Assembly: GCF_002802915.1 (NCBI RefSeq)
Contig: NZ_PEBJ01000003.1
Location: forward strand, 301,726-365,725
Direction: 5' to 3'
Source: Bifidobacterium felsineum
GTDB taxonomy: Bacteria; Actinomycetota; Actinomycetes; Actinomycetales; Bifidobacteriaceae
DNA: 64,000 bases
The notes beneath the pieces were generated by a model. It was not told the DNA's origin. It did not search any database and saw nothing but the letters and a program-made list of their open reading frames with translations. Positions 8,326 to 22,165 of this stretch are shown piece after piece; positions within the stretch are counted from its first letter, which is position 1; each line of letters opens with the position of its first letter. Made by a program: the position numbers and the translations under genes.

Positions 8326-10784
8326 CCAACGTTGTTTCGCAATCCTCTTTCAATGCCACATCCGTCACAGGGTCATGGGCCAATGCCACCCATTCGGTGG
8401 TCTGGATGACTCGCGGAGATCAGCACGGATTCAACAGCACTCAGCGACTATGGCCAAAGCATTTCATGAGTCTTGCAATCATTCTGCTGCTCATGTGGAT
8501 TGCGCAATCCAATCTTCTTGATGTGTATGGCACCCCGATGGCATGGATGGCGGCAGCACTCCCCTCCGCGGTCTTGGGAACGCTTATCGCGCTCGCCGGT
8601 CAGGTACCTGTGCTGAGACTATGGTGGCAACTTGTTTTCCTTGCCACGTCACAGTTCATCATTGGACCGGTCATAGCACTCAACTCCACCGCCATCGCCC
8701 ACGTTATTCCCAGTCTCGAGACCCTGAGCCAGGGGTGGAATGCAACGTTCGGATCTTTCAAATACCTTATTTCCATTGAGCCTCCCATCGGTGCTGCAGA
8801 TGGCAGTCTGATGGCTGCATGGACCATAGGACTATGGCTTTCATTCCTCGCAGGATTGTTCGTCTTCAACCCAAATACATGGCTTGCCCTGCTCAGCACG
8901 CTGCCGCTTGGCGCGGCGATGGCCGTATGCGCGCTGTTGGGCACCAGCACGGGATGGCATCGAATTGCTAGTGGCATGGCGTTCACCATAGTGCTAATCG
9001 TGTGGATGTCATGGCGATTGGGATTCATGGAATGGGGACGTTGGCTCTCCGCGCTCATCATCGTGTTAATCGCCATGGCAACGGCACTTGCCGGCACCTG
9101 GTTCATTCCGCAACATCGCTTGGTGCTGCGAGACCTCTATGACCCGCCAATCAGTCCGTATGACTATACAAGCCCATTAAGCGGCATGCGCTCCTACATT
9201 AAAGACCACAAGGACGATGTGCTGCTCACCGTCAAGAACCTTCCAGCTGGCACCCCAGTCAGATTGGCGGTAATGGACCGCTTTGATGGTTCGGTTTGGA
9301 ATCTTTCCGATTCCACCGAGGCCGCGGATTCCTCAAACTACCGTAGAATCGGCACATCAATCGCCACCGACGAACATGGCAAATCGTTTACCGCAACGTT
9401 TACCGTGCATAACGGCCTCAACGATACCTGGCTGCCCTTGGCTGGAGCAGCAACAAGCGTGCGATTCTCCGCGCATAATGATGCGGATACGTTCTATTAC
9501 AACAGCGGCACGGATTCCGCGATCTTTTCCTCCGGCACCAGGAACGGCATGACATACACCGAGTCGGGCATTATTCCCGCGAATCCCAGCAATACCACCG
9601 TCAGCAAAGCGCCGGCCGCGCACATCAGTCAACCTCCTGCGCAGGATGTGCCTGATTCCGTGAGCAAATTCGCCACTGCGATTGCCGGCGGTCAGGCATC
9701 CGGTGGCGCCGCAGCCCAGGCATTAGCCACCACGCTGAAGGATTCAGGTTGGTTTTCCCACGGGCTGCAGGGCGATTATCCTTCTCAGGCCGGGCACGGC
9801 AACTATCGCATCAATAAGCTGTTGTCTGGCACTGCGATGGTGGGCGATTCCGAACAATACGCTTCAGCTATGGCATTGATGGCACGCGAATTGGGGCTGC
9901 CTTCACGTGTGGTTATGGGATTCCTTCCCAAAGATGATGATGGCAGCATTTCCGACGCGCGAACGACAATCGCATCCGACCACGCCACGGAAATCGAATT
10001 CACCGGCAACGACATCGCCGCGTGGGTGGAAATCAAACTCAAAAATCTTGGCTGGGTGGCCTTCTACCCCACTCCCAAAGAGACCAAACTTCCTGATGCT
10101 GATCAGAATCTTACGCCGCCGAATCCTCAGACCTTGGTCCGTCAGCCACCGGTGCCACTCACCGACCCATTGCGAGACCAAGCACAGGCAAAAGGCCAAA
10201 GCTCGCTCTCCGGAGCGGATGCCGACGACCAAGCAACTAATCCCATATGGATTCGGTTCTGGAGCACGGCCCGAACCGTGGTCCTCTATGGCAGTCCATT
10301 ATGGGTGATCATGCTTATCTGCGGCGTTATCTTGTCGATCAAAGCGCTGCTTTTGGCACGCGCCCGCAGGTATGGAGCCCCTCAAACCCGAGTGGCTTCA
10401 GGGTGGAATGCACTGTGTGCATTAGCCATGCAAAGCGGCATATCAATAGCCGGCACGCGTCGCGCTCAAGCTGCTGCAATCGCACAACAACTCGATACTT
10501 CAGCCGATGCGCTGCGCGACCTGAGTCAGGAAGCCGACTATGCCACATTTTCCGGGCAGCCAATAGACGCTCATCAAGCCAACCGGTACTGGGCTCGTGT
10601 GGATGCAGTACGCAAATCAATGCTACGTTCGCTGCCTCGATTGCGGCGCATAGCCACACGTCTTTCCCTGAGAGGCGTGCGTATACTTGCACACAAGCAC
10701 ACCAGCAGGACGCGCGCAGAGACGCCGCGCAACGCGTCGACCAGACTGACCACACGCCGATGCGATAAGGGGAAGACATCATGA
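8322..10784 (+). CDS. tgm: Membrane transglutaminase-like protein with degenerate catalytic triad
   Basis: The N-terminal third has about seven membrane helices (residues 45-265). An extracytoplasmic transglutaminase-core domain follows (about 430-600), then a membrane helix near 650-670 and a cytoplasmic DUF4129-like tail. This is the DUF3488/transglutaminase architecture. The three catalytic positions of the core are all changed. The Cys of the GDCEQ-type motif is Ser510 (GDSEQYA), the His before WVE is Ala567 (DIAAWVEI), and the Asp of the DPT motif is Tyr582 (AFYPTP). The domain therefore probably binds or scaffolds rather than crosslinks. It overlaps the neighbours on both sides by four bases (ATGA). 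Known as tgm in descriptions of the PFNA cluster. Confidence 0.88.
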   Translation: MTNVVSQSSFNATSVTGSWANATHSVVWMTRGDQHGFNSTQRLWPKHFMSLAIILLLMWIAQSNLLDVYGTPMAWMAAALPSAVLGTLIALAGQVPVLRLWWQLVFLATSQFIIGPVIALNSTAIAHVIPSLETLSQGWNATFGSFKYLISIEPPIGAADGSLMAAWTIGLWLSFLAGLFVFNPNTWLALLSTLPLGAAMAVCALLGTSTGWHRIASGMAFTIVLIVWMSWRLGFMEWGRWLSALIIVLIAMATALAGTWFIPQHRLVLRDLYDPPISPYDYTSPLSGMRSYIKDHKDDVLLTVKNLPAGTPVRLAVMDRFDGSVWNLSDSTEAADSSNYRRIGTSIATDEHGKSFTATFTVHNGLNDTWLPLAGAATSVRFSAHNDADTFYYNSGTDSAIFSSGTRNGMTYTESGIIPANPSNTTVSKAPAAHISQPPAQDVPDSVSKFATAIAGGQASGGAAAQALATTLKDSGWFSHGLQGDYPSQAGHGNYRINKLLSGTAMVGDSEQYASAMALMARELGLPSRVVMGFLPKDDDGSISDARTTIASDHATEIEFTGNDIAAWVEIKLKNLGWVAFYPTPKETKLPDADQNLTPPNPQTLVRQPPVPLTDPLRDQAQAKGQSSLSGADADDQATNPIWIRFWSTARTVVLYGSPLWVIMLICGVILSIKALLLARARRYGAPQTRVASGWNALCALAMQSGISIAGTRRAQAAAIAQQLDTSADALRDLSQEADYATFSGQPIDAHQANRYWARVDAVRKSMLRSLPRLRRIATRLSLRGVRILAHKHTSRTRAETPRNASTRLTTRRCDKGKTS

Positions 10785-11707
10785 TTACCGGTTTCATTCG
10801 TGCGGCAATGACCAGTGATCCAGGTCTTAGGCGCAGAAATAATCAGGATGCCGGTCTGGCGCGTCAAGGCGTCTACCTGGTGTGCGATGGCATGGGCGGA
10901 GGCCTCGGAGGTGAGCAAGCGAGTCAGCTTGCCGTGCAACGGTTTGCCACATTATCTGATTCACCTGTTCGCAACCGTCGTGATATTCAAACCGCGCTCC
11001 ACGATGCTCACAGGCAGATTCTGAATCTGGGGCAACGACTGGGAGGTGTAGCAGGAACCACGATAAGCGGTTTGGTGCTGCCCCACATTCCCACCGGCAA
11101 TACAAGCGATATGCAACAAACCTATGTGGTGAATATCGGTGATTCCCGCGTGTATCATCTCAGCCCGAAACACGATGCCCAGCAGCATTCCAGCCCGCAA
11201 AGTGCTTCCGAATCGAACATTGTCTCGACTCCCTCATTCTGGGATGCATCCTCGCTCATTCGCATCACTCGTGATCATTCGCAAAGGCAAGAGGCCATCG
11301 ATGCGGGTCTTCTCACCCCGCAGGATGCCGAGGTTCTGATACCGCGCAACATCATCACCCAATGTTTGGGCGATCCAGATGGCATCGATGCCGACATCTA
11401 CGTCGCCGATCTCACCGGCCGGTATATCATCTGCTCAGATGGTCTGTACGGGGAAGTCTCCGACAATGATATCGCCGGCATAGCCGCCACCCATGCCAAT
11501 CCCCAAGATGCCGCGCACGCCTTGGTGAAGATGGCTCTTGACGCCGGCGGCAGAGACAATATCACCGTAATCGTGGCGGATATGCCCGTTGCCGAATCAG
11601 CACAACATGATTTCAGCGCATTCCGGCTCGGTGACGGAGAAGATCTGGGCGACATCGACGACACCACATTGCAGACGTTGCGCACCATTCGCGCAATGCA
11701 GTCATAG
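10781..11707 (+). CDS. prpC: PP2C-family Ser/Thr protein phosphatase
   Basis: Metal-dependent phosphatase that should reverse phosphorylation by the Pkb2-type Ser/Thr kinase expected upstream of the window. The PP2C signatures are visible: DPGLRRRNNQD near residues 12-22, VCDGMGGG near 34-41, GTTISGLVL near 93-101, IGDSRVYHL near 122-130, ICSDGLYGEVSD near 217-228 and GGRDNITVIV near 255-264. These supply the Asp residues that bind two metal ions. The domain fills nearly the whole 308 residues and shows no membrane segment, so it is cytoplasmic. Its ATG overlaps the stop of the transglutaminase-like gene. The following gap of 98 bases before the repeat protein is the largest in this half of the operon. 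Confidence 0.93.
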   Translation: MITGFIRAAMTSDPGLRRRNNQDAGLARQGVYLVCDGMGGGLGGEQASQLAVQRFATLSDSPVRNRRDIQTALHDAHRQILNLGQRLGGVAGTTISGLVLPHIPTGNTSDMQQTYVVNIGDSRVYHLSPKHDAQQHSSPQSASESNIVSTPSFWDASSLIRITRDHSQRQEAIDAGLLTPQDAEVLIPRNIITQCLGDPDGIDADIYVADLTGRYIICSDGLYGEVSDNDIAGIAATHANPQDAAHALVKMALDAGGRDNITVIVADMPVAESAQHDFSAFRLGDGEDLGDIDDTTLQTLRTIRAMQS

Positions 11708-11805
11708 ACATACGTGCAAAGTCACTCGGACATAAACAAACATAAACACACGAACATAGACCGCGCATAAACCGCATAAGGTAAGTCATATAAGGAGACA
11801 AGCTC

Positions 11806-12360
11806 ATGGTTGATTACGATGCTGCCGTAGCCGCAGTGCAGGACCCGAACGCCGATCCGATTCTGCTCGCCAAAATCGCCTACGAAAACCCGGAATTCGG
11901 CGCCAATGTTGCCGTAAATCCTCGCTGCTACCCAGGGCTGAAGCGTTGGCTGGCTGAATTCGGTGACGCGCGTGCCCGTGAAACGCTGGCGCAAATCGGG
12001 TTCACCGCCGATGCGATTGGAGGTCCGATCCAGCCGCAGACTACTACGGAGCAGACTCAATCTCAGTCTGTTCCAGAGCAGGCTGCCACTAAGCAAACCG
12101 AGACCGTATCCCAAACCGTTTCGCAAACTCCGGCATTTGCGGAGCCTACACCGACCAACCCGTACGGTTTTACGGCTGAACAGGCGTTGACTACAACCGA
12201 TCAGATGCAGATCGCTCAAATCGCCCAATATGCTCCGGAATTGCGCGTCTGCATCGCCCGCAATCCCAACACGTATCCGGCCCTAGTGGATTGGCTGCGT
12301 CAACTTCACGATCCGGCCATCGACGCCGCATTGGCTTCCCGCCAGTCCCGCCAATCATGA
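11806..12360 (+). CDS. Variant leucine-rich repeat (LRV-type) protein
   Basis: Small acidic cytoplasmic protein of 184 residues. Two copies of one helical unit lie at about 4-62 (AKIAYENPEFGANVAVNP, then YPGLKRWLAEFGD) and about 125-180 (AQIAQYAPELRVCIARNP, then YPALVDWLRQLHD). They are separated by a Gln/Thr/Pro-rich linker at about 75-120. The unit resembles variant leucine-rich repeats found in actinobacterial proteins encoded near FHA and PP2C genes. A good ribosome site (AAGGAGAC) precedes the ATG. The FHA gene starts within 20 bases. The linker, rich in Thr and Ser, is a possible kinase target (inference). No enzymatic motif is seen. Confidence 0.8.
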   Translation: MVDYDAAVAAVQDPNADPILLAKIAYENPEFGANVAVNPRCYPGLKRWLAEFGDARARETLAQIGFTADAIGGPIQPQTTTEQTQSQSVPEQAATKQTETVSQTVSQTPAFAEPTPTNPYGFTAEQALTTTDQMQIAQIAQYAPELRVCIARNPNTYPALVDWLRQLHDPAIDAALASRQSRQS

Positions 12361-12378
12361 GAGCGAATGGGAGTAGCA

Positions 12379-13080
12379 ATGTCCGTTGTGCCATATCCTC
12401 CGGCTCCGGAACCTGGTTGGTATGCCGATGACCCTCAGTCGGACGGTTCAAGCGCGGTGAGCCCAGCGGCTGAGCATGTCAGCTCCGCGATAACCGCAAC
12501 ACATACCGCTGCCCAGGCGAATACCACCGAACCGGCGAAAGCAGCCGCACAGGAGTCGGTGTCCTTGGAACATACCGATTCCGGATTCCCGGAGTTTCTC
12601 TCTTTTCCGGGATACGATTCCGGCCTTTCCCCGGCATCGTCTGCAGCATCAGATGATGAGCAGAATCTGCAGGATGCCACTATTCAGGATTGGGACAGTA
12701 CTGTATTGTCCTCATCATTCACGGCCAAAACACCTCACACCACCTATCGTCTGCATAACGATGTGACCGGCCAGGACATCGTCATCGATGCCAGCACACT
12801 TCTTGGCCGCAAACCTTCACTGGATGTGCCTGAAGGGGTCAAGGCCGCGCGTATCGAGGACCCGACCCGCACCACGTCACGCAATCATGCAGCCATCAGC
12901 ATCGATGCCAGTGGCATTTTGTGGATTGAGGATTATGGGTCGCTCAATGGCACGTATATTCTTCAGGATGGTCAGGAGACTCAGGTTCTTAAAGGCACGC
13001 CTGTGCAACTGACGCCACCTACCACCATACGATTGGGCGATTTGTTCTTTGAGTTGACTCAGGTGCAGCAAGTGCAGTAA
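12379..13080 (+). CDS. fha: FHA domain phosphothreonine-binding protein
   Basis: Reader of threonine-phosphorylated partners in the PFNA module. It starts with a PAPEPGWYADD segment like the PGWY motif of actinobacterial signalling proteins, then a disordered acidic Ser-rich stretch to about residue 115. The C-terminal FHA domain (about 120-230) keeps the binding-loop residues: LLGRK for the conserved Gly-Arg, TTSRNHAAI for Ser-x-x-His, and YGSLNGTYI for the Asn-Gly-Thr turn. I prefer the ATG at 12379, preceded by GGGAG, to the in-frame ATG at 12367. It is the last gene of the operon and faces rpoC across a shared terminator. Confidence 0.92.
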   Translation: MSVVPYPPAPEPGWYADDPQSDGSSAVSPAAEHVSSAITATHTAAQANTTEPAKAAAQESVSLEHTDSGFPEFLSFPGYDSGLSPASSAASDDEQNLQDATIQDWDSTVLSSSFTAKTPHTTYRLHNDVTGQDIVIDASTLLGRKPSLDVPEGVKAARIEDPTRTTSRNHAAISIDASGILWIEDYGSLNGTYILQDGQETQVLKGTPVQLTPPTTIRLGDLFFELTQVQQVQ

Positions 13081-13146
13081 GCCAGATGCAGTACGCGAAA
13101 GCACAGTAATAGTGCCTGGCTGCAGCAAACAACCGCGGCAAACGAA

Positions 13147-13182
13147 AAGGGGCTTGGAACGGATATCCGTTCCAAGCCCCTT
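13147..13182. terminator. Bidirectional terminator between fha and rpoC
   Basis: A perfect palindrome with 18-base arms, starting AAGGGGCTTGGAACGGAT, sits between the convergent fha and rpoC stops. On the rpoC strand it is followed by TTTTCGTTT. With no separate spacer, the RNA hairpin loop is formed by the innermost bases. Confidence 0.85.
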
Positions 13183-13204
13183 ACGCTACTGGGCTAACAC
13201 CAAC

Positions 13205-17248
<4,044 letters not shown>

Positions 17249-17292
17249 TTATTAATCCGTTTCTATTGAAAATTTCGTTCACGCTGTGTGGA

Positions 17293-17388
17293 GTCGTAAG
17301 CCTGCGTATGCCTTGCATGCTGCTGGATTGCGCCGGCCTCAACAGCTCTTACTGAGCGTGAGGCCGACCAATCAAACAGGCTTACGAC
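17293..17388. repeat. Nested inverted repeats in the rpoB-rpoC intergenic space
   Basis: Outer arms GTCGTAAGCCTG (17293-17304) and CAGGCTTACGAC (17377-17388) are perfect over 12 bp. They enclose an inner 8-bp pair, CGGCCTCA (17334-17341) and TGAGGCCG (17359-17366). In the transcript this would fold into a branched or long hairpin just before rpoC. It could be a processing or attenuation element. No T-run follows, so it is not a simple terminator. Confidence 0.6.
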
Positions 17389-17396
17389 CCGTGGGA

Positions 17397-20300
17397 TCAC
17401 TGGTATTCGGGCTCTTCTGCCTTCTGGTCTTCCTTGGCGGCCGCATCAGGGCGGGCACCGATGTTGAAGCCCAGATCGTCGGCGGAGCTCACCGGATCGT
17501 CTTCCTCGTCCTTCATGTCGATGGCCACGCCTTCGGCGTTCAGCACTTCGACATTCAGGGACAGGGACTGCATTTCCTTGAGAAGCACCTTGAAGGACTC
17601 AGGGATGCCTGCCGGCGGCAGGTTCTCGCCCTTCACGATGGCGCCGTAGACGCGCACGCGGCCGTCGACGTCATCGGACTTGGTGGTCATCATCTCGTGC
17701 AGCGTGTAGGCAGCACCGTAGGCCTCGAGGGCCCACACTTCCATCTCACCGAAGCGCTGGCCACCGAACTGGGCCTTACCGCCGAGCGGCTGCTGGGTGA
17801 TCATGGAGTACGGACCGGTGGAGCGGGCGTGGATCTTGTCGTCGACCAGGTGGTGCAGCTTCAGCATGTACATGTAGCCAACGGAAATCGGCTTGGTGTA
17901 CGGTTCGCCGGTACGACCGTCGAACAGGGTTGCCTTGCCGTCGGGACCCACGAGGCGGTCGCCATCGCGGTTCGGCAGCGTGGTGGACAGCAGGCCCTTC
18001 AGCACTTCCGGCTTGACACCGTCGAACACCGGAGTTGCCACCGGGGTGCCCGGCTCGGCCTTTTCGGCACCGGACGGAACCAGCTTCTTCCACTCGGCTT
18101 CCAGGTTCGGATCGAGGGAGATGTCCCAACCTGAGTGAGCGATCCAGCCGAGGTGTAGCTCGAGCACCTGGCCCAAGTTCATTCGGGAAGGCACACCCAG
18201 CGGGTTCAGCATGATGTCGACCGGAGTACCGTCTGCAAGGAACGGCATATCCTCTTCCGGCAGGATGCGGGAGATGCAGCCCTTGTTGCCGTGGCGGCCG
18301 GAAAGCTTATCGCCGACAGTGATCTTACGGTGCTGGGCGATGTAGACGCGAATCATCTGGTTCACGCCGTTGGGCAGCTCATCGCCGTCCTCCTCGGCAT
18401 CCTCGCGGGTGATTTCCTTGACGCCGATAACGGTACCGGTCTCGCCGTGAGGCACACGCAGGGACGTGTCGCGCACCTCGCGGGACTTCTCGCCGAAGAT
18501 GGCGCGCAGCAGTCGCTCTTCCGGAGTCAGCTCGGTCTCGCCCTTCGGGGTGACCTTACCGACCAGGATGTCGCCGGCTTCGACTTCGGCACCGATACGG
18601 ATGATGCCGCGCTCGTCGAGGTTGGCCACTGCGTCCTCACCGACGTTCGGCAGGTCGCGGGTGATTTCCTCGGCGCCGAGCTTGGTTTCGCGGGCGTCGA
18701 TCTCGTACTCCTCGATGTGGATGGAGGAGAGGGTGTCATCCTGCACGAGGCGCTGGGAGATAATCACAGCATCCTCGTAGTTGTAGCCGTTCCAAGGCAT
18801 GAAGGCGATGAGCAGATTCTTGCCCAGGGCCAGGTCACCATTCTGGATGGCCGGACCGTCAGCCATGACCGAGCCGGCTTCCACACGCTCGCCGTCGTGC
18901 ACGATCGGGCGCTGGTTGTAGCAGGTGGTCTGGTTGGAGCGCTGGAACTTGGCCAGCTTGTAGGAGCTGGTGGTGCCATCGTCGTTCATCACGCGAATCA
19001 GGTCGGCGGAGACGTAGGTCACCACGCCGTCCTTCTCGGCCTTGATCACATCGCCGGAGTCGTTGGCGGCACGCCATTCGGAGCCGGTGCCCACCAGCGG
19101 GCGCTCGGATTCGATCAGCGGCACGGCCTGACGCTGCATGTTGGTACCCATCAGTGCACGGTGGCCCTCATCGTGCTCCAGGAACGGAATCAGGGAGGCG
19201 CCGAGGGAGACCATCTGGCGAGGTGAGACATCCATGTAGTCCACGGAGCTCACCGGCACATCGACTGCCTCTTCTTCGCCGACTCGGGCAAGTGCGGACT
19301 TCTGCACGAAGTTGCCGTTCTCGTCGAGCTCCTGGTTGGCCTGGGCGATGACGTGGTCGAGATCGCGGTCTGCGGTCATGTATTCGACTTCGTCGGTGAC
19401 GTGACCGTTGACGACCTTACGGTACGGGGTCTCGATGAAACCGAACGGGTTCACGCGGCCGAAGGTTGCCAGGGAGCCGATAAGACCGATGTTCGGGCCT
19501 TCAGGAGACTCAATCGGGCACATACGGCCGAAGTGGGACGGGTGCACGTCTCGCACTTCCATGGATGCACGGTCACGGGACAGACCGCCGGGGCCCAGAG
19601 CGGAGAGACGACGCTTGTTCGTCACACCGGAGAGCGGGTTGTTCTGATCCATGAACTGGGAGAGCTGGGAGGTGCCGAAGAACTCCTTGATGGTGGCGTT
19701 CACCGGTCGGATGTTGATCAGGGACTGCGGGGTGATGGCCTCGGCGTCCTGAGTGGTCATACGCTCGCGGACCACGCGCTCCATACGGCTCAGGCCGGTG
19801 CGCAGCTGGTTCTGAATCAGCTCGCCGACCTGGCGGATACGACGGTTGCCGAAGTGATCGATATCGTCCACGTCCACGCGCAGGTCGATGTTCTCGCCGT
19901 TGCGGGTGCCTGCGAAGGTCTTGGCACCATCATGCAGGGCCACCAGGTACTTGATGGTGGCGATGATGTCTTCCTGGTGCAGGGAGCGATCGTTGAAGTC
20001 AGCCTCAAGACCGAGCTTGCGGTTGATCTTGTAGCGGCCGACGCGGGCCAGATCATAGCGCTTGGTGTTGAAGTAGAAGGAGTCCAGCAGGTTCTTGCCG
20101 GCTTCCGGAGTCGGGGTGTCGGCCGGGCGAATCTTGCGGTACAGGTCGACCAAAGCCTCGTCCTGGGTTTCCAGGGTTTCGCGCTGCAGGGCGTCAAGTA
20201 CCAACGGGCAGTCCTTGAAGGCCTGGGCAATTTCCGGCTTGGTCATGCCGATGGCCATCAGGAACACGATGGCGGACTGCTTACGCTTGCGGTCCACGCG

Positions 20301-20960
20301 CACCTGCGGCTGATCCTTCTTATCGATCTCGAACTCGAGCCATGCGCCACGGGACGGGATGATCTTGGCGCCGAAGACTTCCTTGTCGGAAGTACGGTCC
20401 TGCTGACGATCGAAGTAGACGCCCGGGGAGCGCACGAGCTGGGAGACGATGACTCGTTCGGTACCACCGATGATGAAGGTACCGTGCGGGGTCTGCAGCG
20501 GGAAGTCGCCCATGAACACGGTCTGGGACTTGATTTCGCCGGTGTCGCCGTTCTCGAACTCAGCGTTCACGTAGAGCGGTGCGGAGTAGGTGTAATCCTT
20601 TTCCTTGCACTCCTGGACCGTGTGACGAGGCTCCTCGAAGTACGGGTCAGAGAAGGTCAGAGACATGGTCTGGGCGAAGTTCTCGATCGGGGAGATCTCG
20701 TTGAAGACCTCATCGAGACCGGAAGTGTGGGCAACGGTGTTGGTGCCGTTGGCCTCGTCTTCCTCGACGCGCTTCTTCCAGCGCTCGTTGCCGATCAGCC
20801 AGTCGAAGCTGTCGGTCTGTACGCCCAGCAGGTAGGGCACATCGATAGGCTCCTTGATGGAACCGAAGTTCACGCGATCCGACGCCTTGTGCAGGTCAAT
20901 GTCATGCTGGTCGGCGCGTGCGATGATGGTAGTGGTGTTCGTCGTAGCTGTATTAGCCAA
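17397..20960 (-). CDS. rpoB: RNA polymerase beta subunit
   Basis: Second-largest RNA polymerase subunit, 1187 residues, with all conserved blocks. The rifampicin-site cluster is present ([13 protein letters not shown] then [10 protein letters not shown]), as are the [11 protein letters not shown] block, the [14 protein letters not shown] region and the C-terminal [21 protein letters not shown] block. The start is TTG at 20960 with AAGGAA seven bases upstream; the first 35 residues are variable. Within the rifampicin cluster, residue 448 is Asn (TNKRR) where E. coli and mycobacteria have His526 (THKRR). No other change is seen at the classical positions 516 (Asp) and 531 (Ser). It forms an operon with rpoC. 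Confidence 0.98.
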   Translation of the reverse strand: MANTATTNTTTIIARADQHDIDLHKASDRVNFGSIKEPIDVPYLLGVQTDSFDWLIGNERWKKRVEEDEANGTNTVAHTSGLDEVFNEISPIENFAQTMSLTFSDPYFEEPRHTVQECKEKDYTYSAPLYVNAEFENGDTGEIKSQTVFMGDFPLQTPHGTFIIGGTERVIVSQLVRSPGVYFDRQQDRTSDKEVFGAKIIPSRGAWLEFEIDKKDQPQVRVDRKRKQSAIVFLMAIGMTKPEIAQAFKDCPLVLDALQRETLETQDEALVDLYRKIRPADTPTPEAGKNLLDSFYFNTKRYDLARVGRYKINRKLGLEADFNDRSLHQEDIIATIKYLVALHDGAKTFAGTRNGENIDLRVDVDDIDHFGNRRIRQVGELIQNQLRTGLSRMERVVRERMTTQDAEAITPQSLINIRPVNATIKEFFGTSQLSQFMDQNNPLSGVTNKRRLSALGPGGLSRDRASMEVRDVHPSHFGRMCPIESPEGPNIGLIGSLATFGRVNPFGFIETPYRKVVNGHVTDEVEYMTADRDLDHVIAQANQELDENGNFVQKSALARVGEEEAVDVPVSSVDYMDVSPRQMVSLGASLIPFLEHDEGHRALMGTNMQRQAVPLIESERPLVGTGSEWRAANDSGDVIKAEKDGVVTYVSADLIRVMNDDGTTSSYKLAKFQRSNQTTCYNQRPIVHDGERVEAGSVMADGPAIQNGDLALGKNLLIAFMPWNGYNYEDAVIISQRLVQDDTLSSIHIEEYEIDARETKLGAEEITRDLPNVGEDAVANLDERGIIRIGAEVEAGDILVGKVTPKGETELTPEERLLRAIFGEKSREVRDTSLRVPHGETGTVIGVKEITREDAEEDGDELPNGVNQMIRVYIAQHRKITVGDKLSGRHGNKGCISRILPEEDMPFLADGTPVDIMLNPLGVPSRMNLGQVLELHLGWIAHSGWDISLDPNLEAEWKKLVPSGAEKAEPGTPVATPVFDGVKPEVLKGLLSTTLPNRDGDRLVGPDGKATLFDGRTGEPYTKPISVGYMYMLKLHHLVDDKIHARSTGPYSMITQQPLGGKAQFGGQRFGEMEVWALEAYGAAYTLHEMMTTKSDDVDGRVRVYGAIVKGENLPPAGIPESFKVLLKEMQSLSLNVEVLNAEGVAIDMKDEEDDPVSSADDLGFNIGARPDAAAKEDQKAEEPEYQ

Positions 20961-21063
20961 TGGACGTTCCTTATCGCTCGCTAAAGTTGTGGTATTCCCC
21001 TGGGAGCGCGCGCATGGCCACCATATGCCTATGCGGACGCTTCATTGTCGACGGCATGCCCGC

Positions 21064-21092
21064 AATATGACACACCTCATGCAAATTACAAA
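21064..21092 (-). promoter_or_regulatory. Candidate rpoB promoter within the 430-base gap 20961-21391
   Basis: On the minus strand TTTGTA (21092-21087) and CATATT (21069-21064) are separated by 17 bases, giving a leader of about 100 bases before the TTG of rpoB. Both boxes are only partial matches to consensus. The rest of the gap holds no gene I can support. It becomes AT-rich to the right and includes the direct repeat GGATTATA / GGATTAGA near 21191-21208. Confidence 0.3.
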
Positions 21093-21391
21093 GAATAGCG
21101 ATATGGGGCGACATTCCCATTACCTGCCGGCATCACTCCCCTACCGAATAAGTCAGCAAGTCAGACAGACTTTCATGCCTCATATCCCACGGATTATAGC
21201 GGATTAGATTATAGGTGCACGAAATCTCACAAATCGATTCACAATGGAGCGAATTCCCCGCAATCGACAGTGAAATCATTTAGATAAAATTGGCTGTGTA
21301 ATTCAGCAAAAGTCCTCTCCACATAAGACGAAACAAAGAATCCGAATGACATACTAAATAATCCATCTTTTTTAAAACGAGGAGGTTAGTC

Positions 21392-22165
21392 TTGGCCGGC
21401 ATAGAAACAAGTACTCGCCAATTCCAAAAAGATCTACGTTCTTTGGAAATTAACTGGTCCGCCATAGATATGGTTGCCAATCGACAAGTCTCTATAGATG
21501 TACAAATGAGCGACAGACACAGCAGTTTCGATACAACTTCCATACCACTGAATATGGATGCATTCCAACTTCTGCAAGACATCGACAGATTTACTCGGGA
21601 GATCGCTCGTCTTATGGGATTACACTCTTCCTACAACAACTTGAGTACACCAAGATTGCTCAAAAACGTGCGCGATAATCTTTCACTCCTAGATATGATG
21701 CCTGTCTCCACCGTGCAGAAACTTGCAAATAATGCATGCAAGTTAGTTGAACGATTGGTCTATCTGCTGAACCCGCCTGAAAGCACACGCATGATCGGTT
21801 GGTGTCCCGACTGCAATTACGAGCTGAGAGCTGATGAAAGGGAATTGGCTGGAGGCTGGCTGGAATGCTCTCGCTGCCGCACCACACACCGCGTTAAGGA
21901 CATACATGAGCTCGACATGCTTCGCCTAAGGTTGAGCGGTGTCAAGGGAACGCCCGCTCAATTGCACCGTCTATTTAAACCGTGGGGTATCGATATCAAA
22001 GCTGGCACAATCAGAACATGGGGTCATCGCGGCATAATCAAACCTATCGAGCACAACGGCAATGCACCTGTCTATCTGATATGGGACATATGGCAGGCCC
22101 ATACGAGATTCGCCGGATACAATCGAGCCCGCCGACATAGCAAGTCTCGCGCTACCTCCGTATGA
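21392..22165 (+). CDS. Zinc-ribbon protein of unknown function with C-terminal HTH-like region, atypical composition
   Basis: I do not recognise a named family. The 257-residue protein starts at TTG 21392, supported by a strong GAGGAGG six bases upstream. The N-terminal 125 residues are helical with no motif. Residues about 139-170 carry two Cys-x2-Cys knuckles (WCPDCNYE and LECSRCRT), a zinc ribbon. Residues about 180-240 (TPAQLHRLF, then GIDIKAGTIRTWGHRGII) look like a helix-turn-helix of the kind seen in phage regulators. Base and codon use are clearly more AT-rich than rpoB beside it, which suggests acquisition. It is isolated, divergent from rpoB, with no phage genes around it. A DNA- or RNA-binding role is plausible. 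Confidence 0.7.
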   Translation: MAGIETSTRQFQKDLRSLEINWSAIDMVANRQVSIDVQMSDRHSSFDTTSIPLNMDAFQLLQDIDRFTREIARLMGLHSSYNNLSTPRLLKNVRDNLSLLDMMPVSTVQKLANNACKLVERLVYLLNPPESTRMIGWCPDCNYELRADERELAGGWLECSRCRTTHRVKDIHELDMLRLRLSGVKGTPAQLHRLFKPWGIDIKAGTIRTWGHRGIIKPIEHNGNAPVYLIWDIWQAHTRFAGYNRARRHSKSRATSV

